Origin: Virgibacillus phasianinus
GTDB taxonomy: Bacteria > Bacillota > Bacilli > Bacillales > Amphibacillaceae
Reading direction: 5' to 3'
Assembly: GCF_002216775.1 (NCBI RefSeq)
Contig: NZ_CP022315.1
Coordinates: forward strand, 124,001-188,000
DNA: 64,000 bases
Shown here: positions 6,403 through 15,536 of the stretch, piece by piece
How the letters are laid out: the number at the start of each line of letters is the position of its first letter
Position numbering within the stretch: the first letter of the stretch is position 1
Translations under genes and position numbers: made by a program
Notes under the pieces: model-generated
The model's input: only the letters and a program-made list of their open reading frames with translations
Told to the model about the DNA's origin: nothing
Database searches by the model: none

Positions 6403-7872
6403 TTTTCGCTGTTTATTACTTAAAATAACAATGGCGATGACAAATATAGCAAATATACCAACGACCATTCCAATAAATAACCAGTTTAATCCCTTATTTT
6501 CTTCCACGGTATAAATTTCTACCGTTTCCCGGTCTAAGGCAAGTTTATATTCACCGTTATCGTCTTTACGAACAATATTGTCACCAAGCAGCCCGCTTAG
6601 CTGCATGCCTTCAGGTACATCTTTTACCGACACCGACTTTGTTTCGGTATCATTATTAAAGGCAATAAACATCGTCTTGTCCTGATAGGTGCGCTTAAAG
6701 ACACTCATAGCACCATTGGAATCAACCAGGGAGAAGTCACCGTACGATAGAACCGGAAACTGCGTGCGGATCGCTGAAATTTTCTCAAGAAAGTCTTTGA
6801 TCTTATCGTTTCCCTGATTAAATTGAACCATTTTGAGTATCTCTTCCGTTGTATCCCCGTCCATTGGAATTTCGGTTCCCTGAAAAATCATTGGTGTACC
6901 TGGTGTTGTATACAAATAAGCAAGGGCAAGCTTCCAGGTCGTCTCCGGGTTGAGATGCCCTTCAACTACCTTTCGGGTAAAACGATCGGTGTAGGCATTA
7001 TCTACATAGACGAGCCCCTCACGTTTTCCCGATTTCTCCCATGTTTCGTATATATTGCTGACGGGAGTTCCAACATTCGTCAATACGTTGACAATTGATT
7101 GCTGTAAGGCTGTCTGTTCAATTAACGGAATCCCTAAATCAAGATATTCCTTATCCAATTGATTGTTATTCAATACGTCCCCAAGTATGTAAGCATCAGG
7201 CTTGACCGATTTTATGTGGTTGACTAAATCAGTCAAAAATGCTGGTGATGATTGATCAATTGCGTGGAGCTTAAAACCATCCACATTGCCCTTCTCAAGC
7301 CAAAATGATGAAGCTTTAAAAAGCATTTCCCTCACTTCTGGGTCAGCCTGATTTAATGTCACTGTATCGTCCAGCCAACGTGTATCACGGACCGTTGTCG
7401 GCTTTGTCCAATCAGCCTTTGTCGGATCATCAGCGATTGGATTTGTTTTGGCGATATAATTTGTTACAAATTCAAGCACTACCTTTATATTGCGGTCGTG
7501 CGCTTCACTGACAAGTTTTTTTAAATCGTCTAATGTCCCGAATTGTTCATCCACCTTGAAAAAATCTTCTATCCAATAACCATGAAAACCACCTTTAGCG
7601 TTGGCCATAATTGGCGATAGTGTAATGGTGGTAAAACCATTTGCTTTGATTTCATCTAATTTATTTATTATTCCTTGAATATCTCCACCCTGGTAGGCAG
7701 TTGGATCTTCCAAATCCACCTGACTATCAATGGTTTGGTCACCATTATTATAACGATCCACCATGATGGAATAGATCACTTCTTCTTTTACCGGCTTTTC
7801 TTCTGCTTGGGCGGGAATTGCCGCTGTCATGCAAAGTAAGATTAAAAAAGAAGTAAGTATTGCCTTTTTCAT
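6382..7872 (-). CDS. Membrane-anchored GH13 alpha-amylase homologue lacking the catalytic triad
   Basis: The 496-residue product has a signal peptide (residues 1-23, ending AQA), a GH13 (beta/alpha)8 barrel, a C-terminal beta domain and a final transmembrane helix (about residues 465-487) with a basic tail, so it should sit outside the cell anchored by its C-terminus. All four GH13 conserved regions can be aligned, but the catalytic residues are changed: region II reads DGFKLHAI with His203 in place of the nucleophile Asp; region III reads ILGDV with Asp232 in place of the acid Glu; region IV reads VDNAYTDRF with Ala293-Tyr294 in place of His-Asp. A classic hydrolase mechanism is therefore not expected. 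The ATG at 7872 has GGAGG upstream and gives the signal peptide. A sugar-binding or scaffold role is inferred. Confidence 0.88.
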   Translation of the reverse strand: MKKAILTSFLILLCMTAAIPAQAEEKPVKEEVIYSIMVDRYNNGDQTIDSQVDLEDPTAYQGGDIQGIINKLDEIKANGFTTITLSPIMANAKGGFHGYWIEDFFKVDEQFGTLDDLKKLVSEAHDRNIKVVLEFVTNYIAKTNPIADDPTKADWTKPTTVRDTRWLDDTVTLNQADPEVREMLFKASSFWLEKGNVDGFKLHAIDQSSPAFLTDLVNHIKSVKPDAYILGDVLNNNQLDKEYLDLGIPLIEQTALQQSIVNVLTNVGTPVSNIYETWEKSGKREGLVYVDNAYTDRFTRKVVEGHLNPETTWKLALAYLYTTPGTPMIFQGTEIPMDGDTTEEILKMVQFNQGNDKIKDFLEKISAIRTQFPVLSYGDFSLVDSNGAMSVFKRTYQDKTMFIAFNNDTETKSVSVKDVPEGMQLSGLLGDNIVRKDDNGEYKLALDRETVEIYTVEENKGLNWLFIGMVVGIFAIFVIAIVILSNKQRKRERKSL

Positions 7873-7969
7873 ACGAACGTCCTCCAGCTGTTTATTTACC
7901 ACTGTTCATTATTACGTTTTTTAACAAATAGTCAATGGACATATAAAAATTGTTAGAAATAATTCATAG

Positions 7970-8977
7970 TTACCGGATAAATGCATCCATATGTGTGGAA
8001 TACAACTTTTCCAGTTCCTCATCTGGTACAATATGCTGGTTTGCGCTATTAACAGCGGTTGGTCCCTCATAAAATGCCCCAGCGATTAGTGGTAATTTTG
8101 CTGGATAATTAGCAAGATCACCCACAACATAAATTCCAGGAATATTTGTTTGCATCGAAGCATCTACCTGAATAGTCTGGTCCTTCATCTCAAGTCCCCA
8201 ATTTCCAATCACACCTAGATCGATAATGAATCCATGATTCACAACAAGGTCATCTAACGCTAATTCCTTACGTTCACCTGACTCAGTGTTATGAATGGTG
8301 ATGGAAGAAAGCCTATGCCCATCGCCATGTAATTGTTCAATTACCGATGACGTTACTATTGTCACAGAGGAATTTTTCATTTTAGTAATATTGCTTTCAT
8401 GTCCGGAAAATTCATCACGTCGATATAAAAGGGTTACGCTCTTTGCAATCGGTTCAAGCTCGTTGGCCCAATCAATGGCCGAATTTCCGCCACCGGAAAT
8501 GACGACATTCTTATCCCTGAATGTTTCCATCTCCCGAATATAATAGTGCAGGTTATGATTCTTATAATCTTCTGCATTTGGCAAATCAAGCTCAACCGAG
8601 CGTAATGGTCCAAAACCAGCGGCAATGATAATTGTTTTTGTATAATGCTGATCACCTCTGTGGTCGGTTAATAGAAAATTACCGTTATCCAGTCTTTCCA
8701 TTTCTGTTGCCTGGGTATCAAGCACAATGGTGGGATCGAATGTTTTTCCCTGCTCAATCAGTTGTTCCGTTAATTTTGCCCCGGTAATCGCGTGAATTCC
8801 ACCAATATCACGAATCACTTTATCAGGATAATAATAGGGTACTTTCCCACCTAAGAATGGTAAATACTCGATTATTTTTGTTTTCATTTCACGCATGCCG
8901 CTATAGAAAGCGGTAAATAGCCCTGCTGCGCCACCACCAATAATGGTTACATCATATAACTCAAGGTCTTTTCTCAT
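7970..8977 (-). CDS. Ferredoxin/flavodoxin-NADP reductase (type 2, thioredoxin-reductase-like)
   Basis: The 335-residue flavoprotein has an N-terminal FAD site (TIIGGGAAGLFTAFY, residues 11-25), an NADPH site (VVISGGGNSAIDWA, about residues 160-173) and a C-terminal FAD motif (GIYVVGDLANYPAKLPLIAGAF). It lacks the CxxC redox pair of thioredoxin reductase, as expected for Bacillus-type FNR (YumC, YcgT). It transfers electrons from NADPH to ferredoxin or flavodoxin. It is the last gene of an operon with two siderophore permeases (19-base gap), so it probably supplies electrons to release iron from the imported chelate. GGGGGG precedes the start. Confidence 0.9.
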   Translation of the reverse strand: MRKDLELYDVTIIGGGAAGLFTAFYSGMREMKTKIIEYLPFLGGKVPYYYPDKVIRDIGGIHAITGAKLTEQLIEQGKTFDPTIVLDTQATEMERLDNGNFLLTDHRGDQHYTKTIIIAAGFGPLRSVELDLPNAEDYKNHNLHYYIREMETFRDKNVVISGGGNSAIDWANELEPIAKSVTLLYRRDEFSGHESNITKMKNSSVTIVTSSVIEQLHGDGHRLSSITIHNTESGERKELALDDLVVNHGFIIDLGVIGNWGLEMKDQTIQVDASMQTNIPGIYVVGDLANYPAKLPLIAGAFYEGPTAVNSANQHIVPDEELEKLYSTHMDAFIR

Positions 8978-8996
8978 TTGTGTTCCCCCCTGCTCC

Positions 8997-10019
8997 CTAC
9001 TTTGTTTTCATTAATAAATAGATAAAATACGGTGTACTTAGAATGGCAACAACAATCCCAACCGGAATTTCAGTTGGTGCCAATATATTCTTGCCAATCG
9101 TATCGGAAAGCATTAACAGTAATGCGCCGATCAACGTTGATATCGGAATAATCCGCTGGTGTGTTGGTCCAACAATTCGCCTGGCGATATGTGGGACAAC
9201 CAGGCCTAGGAACGCAATGCCGCCACCAGCAGCCACGCAGGCGCCGGCTAAAGCAACCGCAAGCAGGAGCAACAAACGGCGTTCCCGTTCAACATTTGTT
9301 CCTAAACCAGCAGCAACATCATCACCAAGATTTAAAACATTTAAACTCGTTGCTTTATGCAACACGATTGGAATTAAAATTAAGATCCATGGCAGCAGTG
9401 CGAACACAAAACTCCAATTTGCACTCCAAATATCACCCGCAAGCCATACTGTGGCCTGACGAAAATCTTGTGGATCCATTTTTAACTGAAAAATAATCAA
9501 TGCTGCACTAAATCCGGCATTCACGCCGATTCCAACCAATATTAACCTTATTGGATTGACCCCTTCCTTCCATGCAAGAAAGTATATGAGAAATGCAGCA
9601 AATACTGCCCCAATAAGTGCAAACAGCGGCATAACAAAAGCTGAAATTGTACTCGTCATGGAAAATGTATCCTGAAAGAAAAAGATAAACAGTACAACAG
9701 CAAGCCCCGCTCCAGTATTTATTCCTAATATGCCCGGATCAGCAAGGTCATTCTGCGTAACCCCCTGCAGAATAGCGCCGGACACAGCAAGGCCAGCACC
9801 AATCAACAAAGCAAGCACAATACCCGGCAAGCGGAAGTCAAACAAAATTAACTCCTGTTTGTCTGTTCCTTGGCCTATGATGGTTTTCAATACATCAAGT
9901 GGCGAAAGTTGAATAACTCCAGTACTTAGGCTAACAAAAAACATAGCAATGATAAAAACGATCAGTACAGTGATGACGCCAATAAATTTGCGTCGTTTTA
10001 TCCCTTGTTCTGGTGTCAT
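8997..10019 (-). CDS. Iron-siderophore ABC transporter permease (FecCD family), second subunit
   Basis: A 340-residue protein with about nine to ten transmembrane segments. FecCD landmarks are RLPGIVLALLIGAGLAVSGA near residue 66, ILGINTGAG near 96 and GIAFLGLVVPHIARRIVG near 268, the last holding the loop that contacts the ATPase. It should form a heterodimer with the upstream permease and move a ferric siderophore across the membrane. Its ATG overlaps the upstream stop by one base (TAATG), showing translational coupling. No ATPase gene is present nearby; in Bacillus a shared ATPase such as YusV can serve several permease pairs. Confidence 0.92.
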   Translation of the reverse strand: MTPEQGIKRRKFIGVITVLIVFIIAMFFVSLSTGVIQLSPLDVLKTIIGQGTDKQELILFDFRLPGIVLALLIGAGLAVSGAILQGVTQNDLADPGILGINTGAGLAVVLFIFFFQDTFSMTSTISAFVMPLFALIGAVFAAFLIYFLAWKEGVNPIRLILVGIGVNAGFSAALIIFQLKMDPQDFRQATVWLAGDIWSANWSFVFALLPWILILIPIVLHKATSLNVLNLGDDVAAGLGTNVERERRLLLLLAVALAGACVAAGGGIAFLGLVVPHIARRIVGPTHQRIIPISTLIGALLLMLSDTIGKNILAPTEIPVGIVVAILSTPYFIYLLMKTK

Positions 10020-11032
10020 TATTTACCACCCCCACTGCCACGGGCTAAATAAAGGAAGAATGGTACGCCAATTAAGGACGTGATGGCCCCCACCGGTGTT
10101 TCAAATGGCGCATTAATTAATCGTGCCACAACATCGGCGAGTACGAGCAAGAGTGCACCAAAGATAGCCGATGACGGGATGATCCACCGATAATCAGTAC
10201 CCATAATAAAACGCGTAATATGCGGAATAATAAGCCCAATAAAACCAACTGTTCCAGCAATCGATACGGCCGCACCAGTCAGCACTAAGACAGAAACAAT
10301 GCCTAAAATCTTTATTAAAATATTATTTTGACCGAGACCTGAGGCGATATCTTCACCCAGGCTAAGTATTGTTATCGACCTAGCTATCATCAGCGCCATG
10401 AATAAGCCGATGCCACCTGATATAAGCAGAATTTGAATCGAAGTCCAATTCGTTCCAGCTAAACCACCAGCAAACCAAAAGCTCATTTCTTTTTCTAAAT
10501 GAAAATGAAGCGAGATAATCGATGAGATCGAACTTAAAAGTGTGCCTATTGCAACACCGGCTAAAGCAAGTTTAGCAGGCGTTAGTCCATTTGATGAATA
10601 GGAACCAACCATAAATACAAGAACGACAGCGATACCAGCGCCTGTGAAAGATGCAAGCGTTAAACCCAGATTTGAAACATTGGGGAAAAACGCGAGCATG
10701 ATGACAAGTGTAAATGCTGCACCATTTGTCACACCCATAACGGATGGTGAGGCCAGCGGGTTTCGTGTCATCCCCTGCATGATTGCTCCGGAGACAGCTA
10801 AGAAAGCACCGACCAAGGCTGCCCCACAGGCTCGCGGCAACCGCAATTCCTGAATAACCTGGTGGTTTGTTAAATTGGCATCAAATTCGAAAACGGCTTG
10901 CCAGACAGTCGATAGCTTAATATCCACTGCCCCGTACGCCACCGAAATGCCTATGGCAAAGGCCAAGGCAATCAAGGCGGCTATATTTATTATTATTTTT
11001 AAAAATCGCGAATGATTAATTGCAGCAATCAT
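10019..11032 (-). CDS. Iron-siderophore ABC transporter permease (FecCD family), first subunit
   Basis: A 337-residue polytopic protein with the FecCD signatures RLPRACGAALVGAFLAVSGA near residue 64, SPSVMGVTNGAAF near 93 and VGFIGLIIPHITRFIMG near 265. It is first in the minus-strand operon and partners the next permease. The promoter faces the divergent binding-protein gene across a 196-base region that contains two Fur-type boxes, so iron repression through Fur is the likely control. The substrate (which siderophore) cannot be read from sequence. Confidence 0.92.
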   Translation of the reverse strand: MIAAINHSRFLKIIINIAALIALAFAIGISVAYGAVDIKLSTVWQAVFEFDANLTNHQVIQELRLPRACGAALVGAFLAVSGAIMQGMTRNPLASPSVMGVTNGAAFTLVIMLAFFPNVSNLGLTLASFTGAGIAVVLVFMVGSYSSNGLTPAKLALAGVAIGTLLSSISSIISLHFHLEKEMSFWFAGGLAGTNWTSIQILLISGGIGLFMALMIARSITILSLGEDIASGLGQNNILIKILGIVSVLVLTGAAVSIAGTVGFIGLIIPHITRFIMGTDYRWIIPSSAIFGALLLVLADVVARLINAPFETPVGAITSLIGVPFFLYLARGSGGGK

Positions 11033-11073
11033 GATAGTCCCCTGACTTCAGTTTATATAAACTTCACGCTCGA

Positions 11074-11092
11074 TTAAGAATCATTATCAATT
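11074..11092. promoter_or_regulatory. Fur box facing the permease operon
   Basis: TTAAGAATCATTATCAATT, read on the minus strand, gives TGATAATGATTCTTA, a 12-of-15 match to the Bacillus Fur core TGATAATNATTATCA. It lies 42 bases upstream of the first permease start. Confidence 0.7.
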
Positions 11093-11173
11093 AAAAGTAT
11101 AGACGTTATTAGGCTTCTCTGCAATATTTTGATTGTACCTATTTTTGTCACATTTGGATTATTGACTTTTTAA

Positions 11174-11192
11174 TTGAAAATGATTATCATTT
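11174..11192. promoter_or_regulatory. Fur box in front of the binding-protein gene
   Basis: TGAAAATGATTATCA (11175-11189) matches the Fur core TGATAATNATTATCA with one mismatch. It lies 37 bases upstream of the lipoprotein start, close to where its promoter should be. Confidence 0.8.
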
Positions 11193-11228
11193 AGACTAGA
11201 ATAGTATTTTTGAAAAGGAGAATTACAT

Positions 11229-12188
11229 ATGCGATTATTTTCAAATAAGCGGTTACTTGTCGTGTGCTCCCTAGCCTTTTTATTACTAGTGGTCACCGCG
11301 TGCGGCAACGATTCAAAGGAGACAGGCGAATCAACAGATCAGGATACAAAAGGCTCTGAAGTAACAGTAGAAGGTAAAAAAGGGGAAGTTACAATTCCGG
11401 CCGATGTTGAGCGAATCATTGCTCCCTACCATGAAGATGCTCTGTTGGCACTTGGTGTAACACCTGTTGCAAAATGGTCCATTGGTAAAATGGTTCAGGA
11501 CTATTTGGAACCGCAACTTAAAGATGTTCCACGTATCGAATGGAACCTTCCACAGGAACAGGTTCTTGAACAAAGCCCCGATTTAATTGTACTTGGCAGT
11601 GACCTTGCAAGCTATGAGGGTTCCTATGAGGACTATCAAAAGATGGCAGCAACCTATGCGATGCCGGAAGATGTTAGCAATGACTGGAGAAAGCAAATTG
11701 AAGTGTTTGGCAAGATGCTTGGCAAAGAGGACAAAGCAGATGAGGTGTTAGCGGCATATGATAAAAAGGTCGCTGATGCAAAAAAGAAGTTATCAAAGAC
11801 CATTGGCGACGAAACGGCTGCAATGATTTGGGTTCAAGGCGGAAAATATTATTTATTTGAAAAAGACCGCCACAGTGCCCCAGTTGTTTATGACGAACTA
11901 GGAATTAACGTCCCACCATTTGTTGAGAGCATGGGCAAATCACAAGCAGCGTGGAACCCTATCTCAATGGAAAAGCTTTCTGAATTAAAAGCAGACCACG
12001 TCTTTCTGCTGGCCCTTGAGGGTGAACAAGGCATTGAAACCTTAGAAAAAAGTGACGTGTGGCAAAGTATACCAGCAGCGGAAAACGATCAGGTATACAT
12101 CATGAACGATCCCAGCTTCTGGACGAACAAAGGATTAATTGCATCAGAAAAAACAATTGATGCGCTGGTAGATACACTGGCGAAATAA
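11229..12188 (+). CDS. Iron-siderophore ABC transporter substrate-binding lipoprotein
   Basis: A 319-residue lipoprotein: signal peptide with lipobox VVTAC (Cys25), an acidic linker, then a FecB/FhuD-type periplasmic-binding-like domain (VERIIAPYHEDALLALGV near residue 60; SPDLIVLGSDLASYE near 115; the long helix region at 160-200). It should capture a ferric siderophore at the outer membrane face and hand it to the divergent FecCD permeases. AAGGAG precedes the ATG. The Fur box upstream suggests induction under iron limitation. The ligand is unknown. Confidence 0.9.
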   Translation: MRLFSNKRLLVVCSLAFLLLVVTACGNDSKETGESTDQDTKGSEVTVEGKKGEVTIPADVERIIAPYHEDALLALGVTPVAKWSIGKMVQDYLEPQLKDVPRIEWNLPQEQVLEQSPDLIVLGSDLASYEGSYEDYQKMAATYAMPEDVSNDWRKQIEVFGKMLGKEDKADEVLAAYDKKVADAKKKLSKTIGDETAAMIWVQGGKYYLFEKDRHSAPVVYDELGINVPPFVESMGKSQAAWNPISMEKLSELKADHVFLLALEGEQGIETLEKSDVWQSIPAAENDQVYIMNDPSFWTNKGLIASEKTIDALVDTLAK

Positions 12189-12201
12189 TAGTACTAGTAC
12201 G

Positions 12202-12240
12202 AATCCGAATAGGGCCGCTGCCTTATTCGGATTTTTTATT
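12202..12240 (+). terminator. Terminator after the siderophore-binding gene
   Basis: AATCCGAATA and TTATTCGGATT form the stem, closed by GGGCCGCTGCC, followed by TTTTTATTTTA. Confidence 0.85.
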
Positions 12241-12261
12241 TTAATATCAGGACTTGACTCC

Positions 12262-12446
12262 GATATTTCTATTTTGGCTGTTATATTTGGAGTTTGGCCG
12301 TTATATTTCTGATTTAGCCGATATATCCGGGGTTTGGCTGTTATATCCGGAATTTGGCTGTTATATTTCTAGTTTAGCTGTTATTCCAGAATTTGGCCGA
12401 TATATCTGAAGTTCGGCCATTATATCCAGAATTCGGCAATATCCCA
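12262..12446. repeat. 20-bp-period tandem repeat array, site 1
   Basis: About nine imperfect units of 20 bp with the form TTGGCYGTTATATYYRGRRT follow one another with almost no indels (one unit is 19 bp). No gene is encoded; the stretch fills the space between the terminators of two convergent genes. The same unit forms a second array at 39536-39745. Confidence 0.88.
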
Positions 12447-12451
12447 GCACA

Positions 12452-12483
12452 TAAGAAAAACCGCGCATCCTCAGATACGCGGT
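12452..12483 (-). terminator. Terminator of yisL
   Basis: On the minus strand ACCGCGTATC pairs with GATGCGCGGT across TGAG, followed by TTTTTCTTAT. Confidence 0.85.
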
Positions 12484-12494
12484 CTCACCCTCTA

Positions 12495-12860
12495 TTATGC
12501 AAATCCACCTGGTAATCGTCCAAATCCTAGAACCATTGTAAGTATTACAGCAATGATTAGTTGAATCCAAAAACTTTTTGTTGGTTCATTCCGCGGCATT
12601 TTAATCGCAATCATTTCCATAGAGAAGATTGCCCAAAGTCCAGCCAGTCCTTTGAAAATTGCTTCCCCCATCATTGGACTGCCACCAAAATAGTTTGCCA
12701 GTAATGATCCGCCTGAATACAATATCAATAAATAATCTAGTCGTAATATCATATGTAGAATCTTAGCGCCTTTTTCTTTACCTGATTTATTCAATAACAC
12801 AACAATGATAAACAGAATAAATGCAAGGGCCCATGCTGTTACATGTAAATGTGTGCTCAT
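12495..12860 (-). CDS. yisL: YisL family membrane protein (UPF0344/DUF1516)
   Basis: The 121-residue protein is almost entirely membrane embedded, with four hydrophobic helices. It begins MSTHLHVTAWALAFILF, and the KGAKILHMILRLDYLLI segment near residue 31 is the most conserved part of the YisL family. Its function is unknown. In B. subtilis yisL lies in the same broad region as addAB. It converges on the siderophore-binding gene across the 20-bp repeat array. Confidence 0.9.
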   Translation of the reverse strand: MSTHLHVTAWALAFILFIIVVLLNKSGKEKGAKILHMILRLDYLLILYSGGSLLANYFGGSPMMGEAIFKGLAGLWAIFSMEMIAIKMPRNEPTKSFWIQLIIAVILTMVLGFGRLPGGFA

Positions 12861-13011
12861 GTATTTTCATCCTTTCTAATTCCTTGTCTATAATATAACA
12901 GATAAAATAAGGAAATTCATATGAAATCTTTTTGAACAATAAACTGAGGCAATTATTAGAAAAAACTGTTATACTGAAAAAGTATTGTATTTTTTTAATT
13001 GGAGGGATATT

Positions 13012-14211
13012 ATGACACATTCTAGTCAAGAAATTATTGATCAAACGCAGGAATTCGGCGCAAAAAACTATCATCCCCTTCCTGTTGTTATATCCAAAGC
13101 TGAAGGAGTTTGGGTAGAAGATCCTGAGGGTAACCGCTACATGGACATGTTAAGTGCCTATTCAGCAGTTAACCAAGGGCATCGTCATCCAAAAATTATT
13201 GATGCATTAAAAAAGCAGGCGGATGCGGTTACATTAACATCTCGCGCCTTTCATAATGACCAGCTTGGTCCATGGTATGAAAAAGTCTGTAAGCTAACGA
13301 ACAAAGAAGCTGTTTTGCCTATGAACACTGGAGCTGAAGCAGTTGAGACGGCTATCAAAACTGCAAGACGCTGGGCATATGATGTAAAAGGTGTTGCTGA
13401 AAATAAAGCAGAAATCATTGCCTGTGAAGATAATTTTCACGGACGGACGATGGCTGCCGTTTCCCTATCATCAGACCCCGAAAATCAGCGCGGCTTCGGT
13501 CCACTATTACCTGGAATCAAATTAATTCCATATGGTGATGTCGAGGCACTTAAAGCTGCGATTAATGAAAATACAGCTGGATTCCTATTTGAACCAATCC
13601 AGGGTGAGGCTGGAATTAATATCCCGCCAGAAGGATTTTTAAAAGAAGCTTATGATGTATGTAAAGAAAATAATGTCTTATACATTGCCGATGAAATTCA
13701 AGCAGGACTTGGCAGAACCGGTAAGATGTTTGCCTGTGACTGGGAAGATGTGACACCTGACATCCTTATCTTGGGTAAAGCGCTTGGCGGCGGTGTTATG
13801 CCAATTTCATGTATCGTAGCGAACAAAGATATTCTTGGTGTATTCAACCCGGGTTCACACGGTTCAACATTTGGTGGTAATCCGCTTGCTTGTGCAGTCT
13901 CTGTCGCTTCACTTGAAGTTTTGGAAGAAGAACAGTTAGCTGACCGTTCCCTCGAACTTGGTAATTACATGATGGAGGAACTAAGAAAAATCGATAATCC
14001 AGTTATCAAAGAGGTTCGTGGTAAAGGATTATTTGTTGGTGTCGAACTAACAGAAGCTGCACGTTCGTATTGTGTGGATTTAAAAGAAAGAGGATTGCTT
14101 TGTAAGGAAACACATGAAAATGTAATCCGTTTTGCTCCACCATTAGTTATTAAAAAAGAGGATTTAGATTGGGCACTAAGTAACATTAAAGAAGTTTTAA
14201 AGGCAAAGTGA
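13012..14211 (+). CDS. rocD: Ornithine aminotransferase (RocD)
   Basis: A 399-residue class III PLP aminotransferase. It shows [15 protein letters not shown] near residue 45, [13 protein letters not shown] near 104, DNFHGRTMA near 142, [11 protein letters not shown] near 228 and the PLP lysine in ILGKALGGG near 257. RocD converts ornithine and 2-oxoglutarate to glutamate-5-semialdehyde and glutamate in arginine and ornithine use, and feeds proline (osmolyte) synthesis. The ATG at 13012 has GGAGGG eight bases upstream. A plausible -10 (TATACT) lies at about 12971. It stands alone, not beside rocE or rocF; no -12/-24 promoter was seen. It has its own terminator. Confidence 0.93.
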   Translation: MTHSSQEIIDQTQEFGAKNYHPLPVVISKAEGVWVEDPEGNRYMDMLSAYSAVNQGHRHPKIIDALKKQADAVTLTSRAFHNDQLGPWYEKVCKLTNKEAVLPMNTGAEAVETAIKTARRWAYDVKGVAENKAEIIACEDNFHGRTMAAVSLSSDPENQRGFGPLLPGIKLIPYGDVEALKAAINENTAGFLFEPIQGEAGINIPPEGFLKEAYDVCKENNVLYIADEIQAGLGRTGKMFACDWEDVTPDILILGKALGGGVMPISCIVANKDILGVFNPGSHGSTFGGNPLACAVSVASLEVLEEEQLADRSLELGNYMMEELRKIDNPVIKEVRGKGLFVGVELTEAARSYCVDLKERGLLCKETHENVIRFAPPLVIKKEDLDWALSNIKEVLKAK

Positions 14212-14220
14212 TTAAAGACT

Positions 14221-14260
14221 GTGAACCTCACAATTAAATGAGGTTCACATTTTTTATTTT
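14221..14260 (+). terminator. Terminator after rocD
   Basis: GTGAACCTCA and TGAGGTTCAC form a perfect 10-bp stem, followed by ATTTTTTATTTT. Confidence 0.9.
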
Positions 14261-14274
14261 GGTCCACTTACCCT

Positions 14275-15468
14275 TTATTCATGAAGATTCTCCTTATCTA
14301 TTTCCTTTTTTCGAAAAGGTTGTTGCTTCATGTAAGTGAGGCACCGCCACACCCACTCCAATGGGCCGAAGCGATAGTGACTAAACCACCACCTGCTGGC
14401 AACTATCTGCCCGAGATAAATAATCACGACGACTAGAACTCCTTCTAATGGACTAACTGTCCCATATAAGGAAAACCCGACACCATAAAACAGAATGAAC
14501 ATAACGATCGATTGCGTAAGGTAGTTAGTCAGTGACATTCGGCCAACAGTAACAAACGGCTTGATTACCTTCATTCCTGTGCCTGACCTAGCCAACAGTG
14601 CGATAGAAAAGATATAAAATAACGCTGACACTGGTCCTCCAATATTATCCTGTGCAAACGAAAACCAGATTGGGTTTCCATAAGCATAGGGACCTAACTT
14701 TAATACAAGAAACAACACTAAACTAATCATCCATCCCCATTTCAACACCCTATCGTACCGGTCTAAATCATGCAGCCACCGTTTTCTTGCGATAAACATT
14801 CCTACCAAAAATAACGGTAATAATGTACCAGTCAGGAATATATACGAAATCCCACCATTGGCATACACCCAGTCCACATAGTTTTGCGACCATATATCGC
14901 CTAAACTATTGCTTTGATAGGAAATAATGGCTTGTTCAATTGCTCCGTGGTCTACAAATCCAAGATAATCTCGATACGCATACAAAAACATCGTGTAATA
15001 TGTAACGCATACTCCCATCAGGAACACAGCCCAAACTAGCAATGTTTTATTTTTCACATTGATAAACAGCAATAAAACAAGCCCAATAATCCCATATGAC
15101 AATAAAATGTCACCATACCAAATTAAAAATGCATGAATCATTCCAAACCCTATTAGAATAAGCATTCTTCTAAATAATACAGAATACACTGCACTTCCCT
15201 TTTCTCTCAAACGATCGATCATCATTTGAAATCCAAAACCAAACAGCAAGGAAAACAATGTATAAAAGCTTGCTTGAAAAAAGACATCGATTATTCCCTG
15301 TACGAAATGGTTAAGCGCTCCTGTCCATGCTTCCGCTTCTCCGCCGTGGATGAAATATGGCGCTGAAAAAGCACCAACATTGACCATAAATATACCAAAA
15401 ATGGCAAATCCCCTTGCAGCATCTATCCAAACCAATCGTTTGTTTTCTTTAATCGGCCCTGCCTGCAT
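14275..15468 (-). CDS. DUF418 family membrane protein (YeiB-like)
   Basis: The 397-residue protein has about ten transmembrane helices. The N-terminus RLVWIDAARGFAIFGIFMVN is the acyltransferase-3/heparan-acetyltransferase-like start typical of DUF418 proteins. The C-terminal part (GRMSLTNYLTQSIVMF near residue 315, then PLEWVWRCLTY near residue 370) is the DUF418 domain. These proteins are suspected membrane acyl-transfer or transport proteins, with no proven role. The gene is followed in the same direction after yhe ykvI-like gene upstream by a 68-base gap. Family call is good; function is open. Confidence 0.85.
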   Translation of the reverse strand: MQAGPIKENKRLVWIDAARGFAIFGIFMVNVGAFSAPYFIHGGEAEAWTGALNHFVQGIIDVFFQASFYTLFSLLFGFGFQMMIDRLREKGSAVYSVLFRRMLILIGFGMIHAFLIWYGDILLSYGIIGLVLLLFINVKNKTLLVWAVFLMGVCVTYYTMFLYAYRDYLGFVDHGAIEQAIISYQSNSLGDIWSQNYVDWVYANGGISYIFLTGTLLPLFLVGMFIARKRWLHDLDRYDRVLKWGWMISLVLFLVLKLGPYAYGNPIWFSFAQDNIGGPVSALFYIFSIALLARSGTGMKVIKPFVTVGRMSLTNYLTQSIVMFILFYGVGFSLYGTVSPLEGVLVVVIIYLGQIVASRWWFSHYRFGPLEWVWRCLTYMKQQPFRKKEIDKENLHE

Positions 15469-15536
15469 CTGATAAACTCCCTCTCCATACCGAATCTACT
15501 ATTAACTAGTATTCGATAAACACTGCCAATCTTCCT

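Noticed and set aside
9043-9459. 138-codon ORF antisense to a FecCD permease
   Set aside because: Long antisense frames are common opposite membrane-protein genes; no ribosome site or family match was seen.
12262-12446. Possible CRISPR array
   Set aside because: Units are directly adjacent with no unique spacers and imperfect copies; no cas genes are in the window.
13012-14211. 4-aminobutyrate or acetylornithine aminotransferase instead of RocD
   Set aside because: The [15 protein letters not shown] and [14 protein letters not shown] segments are those of ornithine aminotransferase, and the length fits RocD.
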